Under the pieces are notes generated by a model. The model made no database searches and had not been told where the DNA came from. It saw nothing but the letters and a program-made list of their open reading frames with translations. Of a DNA stretch of 64,000 nucleotides, positions 24,067 through 31,802 are shown piece by piece; the first letter of the stretch is position 1; each line of letters opens with the position of its first letter. The position numbers were made by a program, and so were the translations under genes. Source of the DNA: Palsa-189 sp963803735 (lineage in GTDB: Bacteria > Acidobacteriota > Terriglobia > Acidiferrales > UBA7541); contig CAWDNV010000011.1 in the NCBI GenBank assembly GCA_963803735.1, positions 248,001-312,000 on the forward strand, read 5' to 3'.

Positions 24067-24168
24067 TCTGTCTCAGGCTCATTACTTCCCTTCCAAACCA
24101 ATTCACCCAGGCGCAGATCTACGCAGAAGGTTCGCTCTGAATGGACTCTAGTAAGGGAAACCGGGCAA

Positions 24169-24930
24169 CTACTGGGGAAGTGAAACAGACGTGCCGTTGG
24201 CGTCGTTCATTTGCTGCGTGGCCTGCTTATCCAACTCGCTGACCGGGAAAGAGCGCTTGGTGCCCTCATTGGTGATGTAGGTGAGTTGGCCATTTCTCAC
24301 GGTAAAGGCCACAGCAAGCAGAACCTCGCCGTCGCTGCGCACCAGGATTAACTGTCCCAGTTCGGGTGGCGGTGGAGGCGGAGCCTGAGGCGTTGCGGCT
24401 TGTCTCGATGGAGCGTCGGCTGCCGCTGACGTATTCGGCTGCGGCTGAGGTACTACGAAAATCGGTGGTTGCGCCGCTCCCGTGTAGTTGTCGGGTACGG
24501 CCGTATCATTCGGATAGTCGCTATCGTACGGATAATCGTACGGATAGTAGGGCAGCCCACCAAAAAACAGGGGAGTAAAAAACCCACCCCTATCTCGACC
24601 TCCTCGTCCGAATCGGCCCCTGGAAGGCCCCTGGATACCCGCCAGATGCTCGAAATCGAAACCGAAGCCGGGCACGCCCCGTAGGGGTGCAAAATTCGGA
24701 TTCAGCGGCGTGCCTACCAGCGGAGGAGCAAACCCTCTGAATGCGCCGGGCCTCGTTCCGGTCCCTCGCGGACGGCCTGCAAATCCGTGTCCGGAGCCCG
24801 AAAAGCTCCGTGCTGGCGCGGAAGACGCACGCATGGGCGCTGCAAGGCTTCGGCCCTGCCCTGAAGCCGAAATCGCAATAACAACGACCAGGGCCACCAG
24901 CATCCCGAATCTGGATATCGCGTTTGTCAT
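24169..24930 (-). CDS. Secreted Gly/Arg- and Pro/Tyr-rich protein of unknown function
   Basis: 253 residues. A signal peptide spans residues 1-24 (ending ISASGQG). The middle is low complexity: Gly/Arg/Phe-rich stretches, then PYYPYDYPYDSDYPND and a poly-proline run (APPPPPPELG). Only the last 65 residues look folded (LILVRSDGEVLLAVAFTVRN, YITNEGTKRSFPVSELD). Such proteins are common in Acidobacteriota, and I know of no function. Convergent with the CDF exporter. Confidence 0.7.
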   Translation of the reverse strand: MTNAISRFGMLVALVVVIAISASGQGRSLAAPMRASSAPARSFSGSGHGFAGRPRGTGTRPGAFRGFAPPLVGTPLNPNFAPLRGVPGFGFDFEHLAGIQGPSRGRFGRGGRDRGGFFTPLFFGGLPYYPYDYPYDSDYPNDTAVPDNYTGAAQPPIFVVPQPQPNTSAAADAPSRQAATPQAPPPPPPELGQLILVRSDGEVLLAVAFTVRNGQLTYITNEGTKRSFPVSELDKQATQQMNDANGTSVSLPQ

Positions 24931-25004
24931 GGCCGTAGAAGCGTAACAACCCTCAATGGTATAGATGTCCGCCCGGGTCTCCTAGTTGCAAGACTGGCGC
25001 GGCT

Positions 25005-25253
25005 ATGGGTTCCAGACCAGTCGAACTCCCCAATTCGTACGCTTCTATGCTATACGTATCATTCGTGAGATACCGACAAGCCAGTTCGGAAGTTACAACG
25101 TCTGATGCTGGCCTCGAATCGCGGCAGAAAGAACAGAAAAACGAAAATCCGTCGAATTTCTGCCCGGTGTGTTCAGCGCGGTTGGAGGCGCATAAGTGCA
25201 AGTTGCGCTGCCCCACATGCGGCTACTATATGTCCTGTTCGGATTATTATTGA
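25005..25253 (+). CDS. Small zinc-ribbon protein
   Basis: 82 residues from the ATG at 25005; a later ATG at 25047 would give 68. The C-terminal third is a compact zinc ribbon with CPVC, then CKLRCPTCGYYMSCSDYY, i.e. more cysteines than one site needs. The N-terminal half is unstructured. It lies 90 bp before a STAS-domain gene in the same direction. Small proteins ending in a similar CGYxxSCSDxY motif seem recurrent in Acidobacteriota (from memory, not searched). The role is unknown. Confidence 0.65.
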   Translation: MGSRPVELPNSYASMLYVSFVRYRQASSEVTTSDAGLESRQKEQKNENPSNFCPVCSARLEAHKCKLRCPTCGYYMSCSDYY

Positions 25254-25343
25254 ACTTCCGTTTGGAAATGCCGGCCTGATAGCACCCATGCCAGATCATT
25301 GATCGGCGCGAGTGCTTGCAAATGAGCAAAAGGAGATTGAACC

Positions 25344-25691
25344 GTGGCACTCAAAATGAATGTGCACGAAGTGGATGGCATCGCAGTGGTGGGGCTTGAC
25401 GGGCGTGTTGTTCTCGGTGAGGAAAGCAATGCCTTACGCGAAGAAGTGAAGAAAATGCTGGCCTCCGGCAAAAAGAAAATCGTGCTGGACATGAGCAACG
25501 TAAGTTATATCGACAGCGCGGGGCTCGGAACGCTCGTCGCGGCGCATCACAGCGCTCGTACTCAAGGCGCGACGCTCAAGCTTTCGAATCTCGGAAAGAA
25601 ATTTCAGGAAATCCTGCAAGTAACGAAGCTGCTCACCGTTTTTGATGTTTACCCGTCGGAAGCGGCCGCCGTCAGCAGCTTCAGCCACTAA
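25344..25691 (+). CDS. STAS-domain anti-sigma factor antagonist
   Basis: 115 residues from a GTG with AAAGGAG 7 nt upstream. It matches SpoIIAA/RsbV-type STAS proteins: residues 10-25 (VDGIAVVGLDGRVVLG), and the phosphorylation site SNVSYIDSAGLGTLVAA, with the acceptor Ser at residue 58. In this family the unphosphorylated form binds an anti-sigma kinase and frees a sigma factor. No kinase, phosphatase or sigma gene is adjacent, so its partner must be elsewhere. Possibly co-transcribed with the zinc-ribbon gene upstream. Confidence 0.9.
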   Translation: MALKMNVHEVDGIAVVGLDGRVVLGEESNALREEVKKMLASGKKKIVLDMSNVSYIDSAGLGTLVAAHHSARTQGATLKLSNLGKKFQEILQVTKLLTVFDVYPSEAAAVSSFSH

Positions 25692-25705
25692 GTTAAGCGA
25701 ACTAC

Positions 25706-27034
25706 TCAGTCCAACCGGTAGAGCGTTAGGCCGCTCAGAAGCTTGGGATAGAAGTCCGTCGATTTCTGGGGCAGGACTTCACCAGCCAGTGCGATGTCCA
25801 TTACTTGGGCGACATCGACTGGATTCAACAAGAAGCAGATCTGCGCCCGCTTGTGGTCCACAGCCTCCAACGCCGCCCCAATTTCTCGCTCATAGCTGAC
25901 GTTTTGCCCGGCCGTGACTACCGCGGGCGTGATGCCCAGGCCCTCCTCGATCAATACGCGGTGCAGCAAAACCACATCGAGTTTGCGCTGCGCGGGTGAT
26001 AGATCGGGCATCAGTTTTTGCAGGTCAGCGTCACGCCGCAGTCGAAGCAGGGTGAAGCTGCCCCCGGCGTACATTCCGAAAGTCCTTCCGCTTTCTCCGC
26101 TCGTTCGCAGGTCGTTCTGAAATCGCTCACTGGCGACGGCGCGGGCTGCCTCGCTGCCAAACGCGTAGTCTTCCTGGTCGAATATAGAAGATATTTTCCG
26201 GGGAAATGAGCCCATATCGAACGAAGGGAGATTCGATATGAGCCGGTGGGTTGGCAAGATCACTAGGCCTTCGGCATGCGTATTGAAAAACGTCATCATG
26301 GCCTTTTCGTAAGGAGCATTGCGGTCGCCGTTTTTGCATTTCGCGCGGCATTCGTCGCGGTATGCCAGGGCGGTCTCGTATCGGTGATGTCCATCGGCAA
26401 TCGCCAATTTCTGAGGCGCCATTGCTCGCGCAACATCGGCGATGATTGAGGTATCGAATACGGGCCAGAGCCGGTGTACGACGCCATATTCATCCTCGGC
26501 TTCTTCAGGACGGGAACGCGCGGCAATCTGATCGATCGATCCGTCGATTTGCCGCTGCGGATCCGAATAGAGCATAAAGAGCTGCCCGGTGTGTGTACGC
26601 GTGTGGCGTAGCAGTTCCAGGCGGTCGGCTTTGGGCCCTGAATGCGTCAGCTCATGCCGGAAAACGACGTGTGCCGAGTAGTCCTCCACGCGGCCCAGCG
26701 CGATGAAGCCTTTGCGTGTGTGCCGCTCCGTTGTCCCCGGCACCGCATATTCCTGCAAATAAACATAAATTCCGGGCCGGGAGTCCCGCACCATCACGCC
26801 CTCGCGGATCCATTGCTCTAGAGCTTTTTCTGCGCGGGTATAAACGTTGTCTGCGGCAGTGTCCTTTGGCGAAGGCTTGCCCTTCTCCACTGCAATCAGG
26901 TTGTAGGGGCTTACAGCGGCATAGCGCTCCTGCATCGCCGGAGTGATCTTGTCGTAGGGCTGTGTGACGGCGTCGGCGAGCTTTACTCGCTCGGAGTTAT
27001 ACCGGTACGCGTGAAAGGGAAAAATCTCTGCCAT
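25706..27034 (-). CDS. DUF1015 family protein
   Basis: 442 residues. It begins MAEIFPFHAYRYNSERVKL and continues DAVTQPYDKITPAMQERY, the standard opening of DUF1015, and holds AIADGHHRYETALAYRDEC and FNTHAEGLVILPTHRLI further on. The family is widespread in bacteria and has no established biochemical function; the conserved DGHHRYE suggests a nucleotide- or metal-dependent catalytic site, by resemblance only. Convergent with the STAS gene (14 nt gap); the promoter region is shared with the divergent HAD phosphatase gene. Confidence 0.88.
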   Translation of the reverse strand: MAEIFPFHAYRYNSERVKLADAVTQPYDKITPAMQERYAAVSPYNLIAVEKGKPSPKDTAADNVYTRAEKALEQWIREGVMVRDSRPGIYVYLQEYAVPGTTERHTRKGFIALGRVEDYSAHVVFRHELTHSGPKADRLELLRHTRTHTGQLFMLYSDPQRQIDGSIDQIAARSRPEEAEDEYGVVHRLWPVFDTSIIADVARAMAPQKLAIADGHHRYETALAYRDECRAKCKNGDRNAPYEKAMMTFFNTHAEGLVILPTHRLISNLPSFDMGSFPRKISSIFDQEDYAFGSEAARAVASERFQNDLRTSGESGRTFGMYAGGSFTLLRLRRDADLQKLMPDLSPAQRKLDVVLLHRVLIEEGLGITPAVVTAGQNVSYEREIGAALEAVDHKRAQICFLLNPVDVAQVMDIALAGEVLPQKSTDFYPKLLSGLTLYRLD

Positions 27035-27167
27035 GAACTAGCATTTCCTCCCATGTACTCCGAAAAGGAGGAATCTTATCAGCGTGGCTTGACCGTGACA
27101 AAGAAACTCACGCACTTTTCTCAATCTCGCCTGAATATTGTTTCGGCTAGAATAATTCTTCGCTTCT

Positions 27168-27875
27168 ATGCACGCCACGAACTTAACCTCAGATGCGGCG
27201 CCCTTCGCGGACGTTCGCGTCCTCATTTTCGATCTCGACGGCACGCTGATCGACTCCGGTGCCGACCTCGCCCTCTCCGTGAATGCCACTCTCAAAGAGA
27301 TGGGCCGCGCGCCTCTCCATAACGACCGGATTTTCGCGTATGTAGGTCAGGGAGCAGGACGGCTCATTGAACAGGCGCTCGGGCCCGGGACCACTCGGGA
27401 AGAATGTGAGCAAGGGCTGGCGTTTTTTCTTTCTTACTATCGCGCTCACATGCTGGACAACACGGTCACCTATCCCGGTGTGCGCGAGGGACTCGCCGCG
27501 CTCGACGGTATGCCCATGGCCGTGCTCACGAATAAGCCGGTGCGATTCAGTCGCCAGATCCTCGAGGGATTGAAACTTGCGTCCTACTTCCGCTACATCT
27601 ACGGCGGCAACAGCTTCGAAAGCAAAAAGCCCAATCCTGCGGGAATGGGCGTTTTGCTGCGCGATTTTGGCGCCGCGCCCAAGCAAGCCATGCTCGTGGG
27701 TGACTCTGCAGTGGACGTGCAGACGGCGCGCAATGCTGGAACCTGGGCCTGTTGCGTGAGTTACGGCCTCGGCGCCGACCAACTCGCAAAGAACCCGCCG
27801 GATCTCCTTGTCAACAGTCTTACGGAACTCGCAGCGCACCTCGATCATCAGGCGGCACAGCCTCGCCGTCGCTAG
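27168..27875 (+). CDS. gph: HAD-family hydrolase, phosphoglycolate phosphatase-like
   Basis: 235 residues. HAD motif I FDLDGTLIDSGADLALSVN (residues about 19-37), motif II AVLTNKP (about 112), motif III lysine in SKKPNPAG, and motif IV LVGDSAVDVQTARNAG (about 178) are all present with a class I (alpha-helical) cap. The closest match by pattern is Gph, which clears 2-phosphoglycolate, but HAD-IA enzymes vary in substrate, so the name is provisional. The gene is monocistronic and divergent from the DUF1015 gene. Confidence 0.85.
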   Translation: MHATNLTSDAAPFADVRVLIFDLDGTLIDSGADLALSVNATLKEMGRAPLHNDRIFAYVGQGAGRLIEQALGPGTTREECEQGLAFFLSYYRAHMLDNTVTYPGVREGLAALDGMPMAVLTNKPVRFSRQILEGLKLASYFRYIYGGNSFESKKPNPAGMGVLLRDFGAAPKQAMLVGDSAVDVQTARNAGTWACCVSYGLGADQLAKNPPDLLVNSLTELAAHLDHQAAQPRRR

Positions 27876-27950
27876 TTTTCCGTTCCATTAGATCGATTCC
27901 CACTGTTTTTATTGCCGCCGGAATCTGATCTTTACTCGTAAGGTAAAATA

Positions 27951-28151
27951 GAACATGCTCGAAATCCGCCGAGGTGGATTGTCTCCGCGCGTTCGAATTG
28001 AAGCACGACGCTCAGCTAGCCGAGCTGAAACAGCTGCAACCGGCAGCTCATTGAGCGCCGCATCGGACGGGAACAGCTAGGCAGGCGCGACAAAATGAAC
28101 AAGGCGAAGCGGAACGCTCAGATCAAGCACATTCGACGCGCATCGAGCTAA
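27951..28151 (+). pseudogene. Decayed ParD/RHH-type antitoxin remnant in the gap before transketolase
   Basis: In the 480-bp gap 27876-28355 the only coding-like trace is here. From 27965 a frame reads SAEVDCLRAFELKHDAQLAE and LKQ up to a stop at 28052. This resembles the end of the ParD antitoxin consensus, in which SASEVV is followed by an alpha-helix with Ala, Leu and Arg at regular spacing. A second frame, displaced by one base, continues from 28047 (LIERRIGREQLGRRDK) to a stop at 28151. A frameshifted, headless fragment fits a dead antitoxin. I see no intact toxin. The rest of the gap, including a G-rich patch near 28185, holds nothing I can identify. Confidence 0.3.
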
Positions 28152-28355
28152 CAGCCGTAGAATGAACACGTGCGCAAAAAGGGCCGGGGGGTGGGGGTCG
28201 AATTTCATCCCCTCTTTGAAATTCCCGAAATTCTGAACGGGGTTTCGGCGTTTCGATACAATGGCGTTGAAGTCTGGAGCGACGTGCACCCACAACATGC
28301 CGCGTCGCCTCTAAGCAAAGTAACCTTGCACACGGCCTAATTAGAAGGAGGTCTT

Positions 28356-30239
28356 ATGACCGCACCGGGACAAGCGGCACCCACTTTGGCGCTGCTCGAA
28401 CAGCTTCGCGAGAAAGCCCGCCTGCTTCGCATTCATTCCTTGCGCATGACCACGGCAGCCGGTTCGGGCCATCCGACCTCGTGTCTTTCGGCTGCCGAGC
28501 TCGTTGCCGCGACCTTCTTCTACGCCATGAAACTCGATGTGGCCAATCCTAACTCGCTGGGCAGCGATCGTTTTGTCCTCTCGAAGGGACACGCCGCGCC
28601 GATTCTCTATGCGGCGCTGGCGGAGGCGGGCGTCTTTCCCGTTTCCCGGCTCATGACTCTGCGGCAATTTTCGAGCGAACTCGAAGGCCACCCCACGCCA
28701 CGCATTCCCGGTGTCGATGCTGCCACGGGCTCGCTCGGGCAGGGACTCTCCGTGGGGGCGGGCCTGGCGATCGGCGCGCGGGTTGGAAAATCGTCCGCGC
28801 GAGTCTACGTCTTAACCGGCGACGGAGAACTGGCCGAAGGAAACATCTGGGAAGCGGCGGAATTCGCAGGTCACTACGGCATCGACAATTTGGTCGCGCT
28901 CGCCGATATCAACGCTTTGGGCCAGAGCCAGCACACCATGTACGAGCACAATATGGACATCTACCGGCGCAAATTCGAATCGCAGGGCTGGGCCGCGGAA
29001 GTCATCGACGGACACGATATCGCTGCGGTTGTCGCCGCGCTGGATCACGCCCGGGCCACGCGTGGGAAGCCGTATGCGATCATCGCCCGCACGGACAAGG
29101 GCCACGGCATCAGCTTTCTTTCCGGCAAGGACGGCTGGCACGGCAAAGCCTTGTCCCCCGAGCAGCTCGAAAAAGCGCTCGCCGAACTCGGGCCCATTCC
29201 TCCGGTTCTGAAAGACGATGGCCGGTCTTATGAACGCAAGCCGCTCCCCTCGCCGGAGCCGGATTTCCCTGCCCCACCCGCGCCCGATTACAAACCGGGA
29301 CAAAGCGTGGCCACCAGGGAGGCCTTTGGCGTCGGACTTAAGAATCTCGCGACGGTAAATCCCAAGGTTTACGCCATTGATGGAGACGTGAAAAACTCCA
29401 CTTTTACGGAAACACTGCAAAAGGCCTTCCCTGACCGGCTCGTCGAAGGTTTCATCGCGGAACAAAATATGGTTTCCCTGGGTGTGGGCATGGCCGCGCA
29501 GGGCCTCGTGCCCTTTATCGGCACATTCGCTTGTTTTCTGTCACGTGCTTACGATCAGGTACGCATGGCAGGCATCAGCCGTAGCAGCATAAAGCTCGTT
29601 GGCTCGCACTGCGGAGTTTCTATCGGTGAGGATGGCCCTTCGCAAATGGCGCTCGAGGATTTGGCTATGTTCCGCGCGATTCCCGGTGCGACCGTGTTTT
29701 ATCCGAGCGACGGCGTTTCAGCGGAACGGCTCACCGAAGAGATGGCGCGCCGGGCGGGGATCTGCTATCTGCGGACCTCACGGCCGAAGACAGCAGTCTT
29801 GTACGGCAAGGATGAGAAATTTCCCGTGCCGGGCTTAAAGGTGTTGCGGCAAAGCGCGAATGACCAGGTCACCGTGATTGGCGCGGGAGTGACGGTTTAC
29901 GAAGCTCTCAAGGCTTACGACGAACTTAAATCGCGCGGAATCGGCGTCCGCGTGCTCGATCTTTATTGCGTCAAGCCCCTCGACACTGCGGCGCTCGCCG
30001 AGCATATTCGTGCGACCGGCGGGAAACTCGTCACCGTGGAAGATCACTACGAGGAAGGCGGTCTGGGTGAAGCCGTACTCGCGGAACTTGCCCTGGCTGG
30101 TGTGCCCCTGACGGCGGTGCGGCGCCTGGCAGTGGATCGCGTGCCGCATTCGGGCAAGCCCGAGGAGCTGTTGGACGCCTTCGGAATCTCCGCGCGAAAG
30201 ATCACAGAAGCGGTCAACGCGGTATTAGGCGGAAAATAA
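28356..30239 (+). CDS. tkt: Transketolase
   Basis: 627 residues. A thiamine-diphosphate enzyme that moves two-carbon units in the non-oxidative pentose phosphate pathway. The N-terminal PP domain holds AAGSGHPTSCLSAAEL and SKGHAAPILYAAL, the ThDP-binding motif TGDGELAEGNIWEAAEFAGH (about residues 152-171), and GQSQHTMY. The Pyr domain (about 320-490) contains VEGFIAEQNMVSLGVGMAAQ with the catalytic Glu. The C-terminal domain follows. It resembles the mammalian or archaeal-type single-chain transketolase (about 620 residues) more than the 660-residue E. coli enzyme. GAAGGAGG lies 6 nt before the ATG. It complements zwf and gnd elsewhere in the window. Confidence 0.95.
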   Translation: MTAPGQAAPTLALLEQLREKARLLRIHSLRMTTAAGSGHPTSCLSAAELVAATFFYAMKLDVANPNSLGSDRFVLSKGHAAPILYAALAEAGVFPVSRLMTLRQFSSELEGHPTPRIPGVDAATGSLGQGLSVGAGLAIGARVGKSSARVYVLTGDGELAEGNIWEAAEFAGHYGIDNLVALADINALGQSQHTMYEHNMDIYRRKFESQGWAAEVIDGHDIAAVVAALDHARATRGKPYAIIARTDKGHGISFLSGKDGWHGKALSPEQLEKALAELGPIPPVLKDDGRSYERKPLPSPEPDFPAPPAPDYKPGQSVATREAFGVGLKNLATVNPKVYAIDGDVKNSTFTETLQKAFPDRLVEGFIAEQNMVSLGVGMAAQGLVPFIGTFACFLSRAYDQVRMAGISRSSIKLVGSHCGVSIGEDGPSQMALEDLAMFRAIPGATVFYPSDGVSAERLTEEMARRAGICYLRTSRPKTAVLYGKDEKFPVPGLKVLRQSANDQVTVIGAGVTVYEALKAYDELKSRGIGVRVLDLYCVKPLDTAALAEHIRATGGKLVTVEDHYEEGGLGEAVLAELALAGVPLTAVRRLAVDRVPHSGKPEELLDAFGISARKITEAVNAVLGGK

Positions 30240-30306
30240 GTAGACCTGCTTAAAGGAAAGCGAGTTAGCCGGTCGGAAGGCGCTTTTACAAACAAACTCG
30301 CCAGAC

Positions 30307-31164
30307 TTAGTCCGCCGCGGCTTGCTGGATTTCGGCGCCGAGCAGGACGTGCCTCGGAGGTTGCCGCAAATCCCACACGATCCCGCACCAGGAAAGCATC
30401 TTCAAAACGTAGTAAGTGATGTCAACTTCCCACCAGAAAAATCCCTGGCGAGCCGAGGCCATATAGTGATGATGGTTGTTATGCCATCCCTCGCCCATGG
30501 TTAGCAGCGCGAGCAGCGCGTTGTTTTTGCTGGTATCCGTGGTGGCATAGCGGCGCCGGCCAAAGATATGCGATAGCGAATTAATCGTGAACGAGCTGTG
30601 CCACAGGATTACGGTGCTGATGCAGTAGCCCCAGACCAGCAAGCCCCACCCCCCGGCGAGGAACATCGAGACTGCCAGGAGAACGGGCGGGACGACGTGA
30701 TATTTGTTCAGCCAGCGCAACTCGGGATATTTATTGAAATCGCCAATCAGTTCTGTCTTTGTTTGGTTATAACGATCGGACAAGATCCAGCCCACATGCG
30801 CATAAAGAAAGCCGCGCAACGTGGGGGAATGCAGATCCTCGTCCATATCCGAATGGCGATGATGATGGCGGTGATTGGCGGCCCACCAAAGCACACCCTT
30901 CTGCGTGGACATGGTCGCTACAAGCGCCATTACGAATTGGAACGCGCGGCTGGTCTTGAACGAACGATGCGAGAAATAGCGGTGATATCCCGCCGTCACA
31001 CAAAACATGCGGATGTAATACAGGGCGAGACAGACAATCACATACGACCAGTGGAATTTTAAAAAGAATGCCGCGAGACAAGCGAGATGAACGAGGAAGA
31101 AAGGAGAAGAACGGACAAGCGAGATGCGATCGCCGCTTTTCAGAGTAATCCAGCCGAATGCCAT
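30307..31164 (-). CDS. Acyl-CoA/acyl-lipid delta-9 fatty acid desaturase
   Basis: 285-residue integral membrane di-iron enzyme that introduces a cis double bond into saturated fatty acyl chains, adjusting membrane fluidity. All three histidine boxes are present: HRYFSHRSF (about residue 61), NHRHHHRHSDMDEDLHSP (about 96) and GWHNNHHHYMASARQGFFWW (about 230). Four hydrophobic segments occur around them. Length is slightly below that of animal SCD but typical of bacterial DesC/OLE1-like enzymes. It is a single gene, convergent with transketolase. Confidence 0.93.
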   Translation of the reverse strand: MAFGWITLKSGDRISLVRSSPFFLVHLACLAAFFLKFHWSYVIVCLALYYIRMFCVTAGYHRYFSHRSFKTSRAFQFVMALVATMSTQKGVLWWAANHRHHHRHSDMDEDLHSPTLRGFLYAHVGWILSDRYNQTKTELIGDFNKYPELRWLNKYHVVPPVLLAVSMFLAGGWGLLVWGYCISTVILWHSSFTINSLSHIFGRRRYATTDTSKNNALLALLTMGEGWHNNHHHYMASARQGFFWWEVDITYYVLKMLSWCGIVWDLRQPPRHVLLGAEIQQAAAD

Positions 31165-31431
31165 GGTGTTCCCTCGAGCCCGGAATTGGTTTCCGGAGTT
31201 CTTTCTGAGCGCAGGGACACACGCAGTCGGGGCGCTCTAATGTGGTAATGACTATGATTCGAGTATGGGCGTTCGTTTGAGAAGCGTCAAGCAATTCACC
31301 CAGATAAGTTGCAAAAAAGCGCCTGACCCGACGGACAGGTGAACGCTCTTCGAGTTCGCTTTTCTCCAAAAACCTCTCAACGGAAATTCAGAGTGTGTTA
31401 TCTTCGCGCCCTGTCCTGAAATGGACACTCA

Positions 31432-31707
31432 ATGGCTGAGAAAACAATTTTAGTTGGGGTGATCCCGGAGGCGATGGTGATTGGGCCTTCGGACCAGGTG
31501 GCGTGGGTCGCAGGGGAGGGACAACTGAAGGTCGAGTTCGACCCTCACCGTTCGCCCTTTGCGTCGAATATCTTTCAGGCTCCGGCGGGTATGCGCTTGC
31601 TGAGCGGACCTCCCCGTCCCGGAACCAAGCCCGGGTCATTTCGCTACAGGCTGTGGCTGAACGATCAATGCATCGGTTCGGGAGAAATTGTTTTACGGGA
31701 GAAATAA
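31432..31707 (+). CDS. Small conserved-looking protein of unknown function
   Basis: 91 residues from an ATG. No signal peptide or membrane segment. A beta-rich pattern is visible (AEKTILVGVIPEAMVIGPSD, then KPGSFRYRLWLNDQCIGSGE), which hints at a small beta-sandwich, perhaps cupredoxin-like, but with no copper ligands that I can place. I do not recognise the family. It stands between the divergent desaturase and convergent PpiD genes. Codon use looks coding. Confidence 0.55.
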   Translation: MAEKTILVGVIPEAMVIGPSDQVAWVAGEGQLKVEFDPHRSPFASNIFQAPAGMRLLSGPPRPGTKPGSFRYRLWLNDQCIGSGEIVLREK

Positions 31708-31802
31708 CGTTGATTTTTGGACGTGCCTGCTAAGCAGCTCCGCCGCCAGCCCCGATTCCAGGGCGAAGCACTTATCGAAGATCAGGGTTAGACCGAAGCT
31801 CT

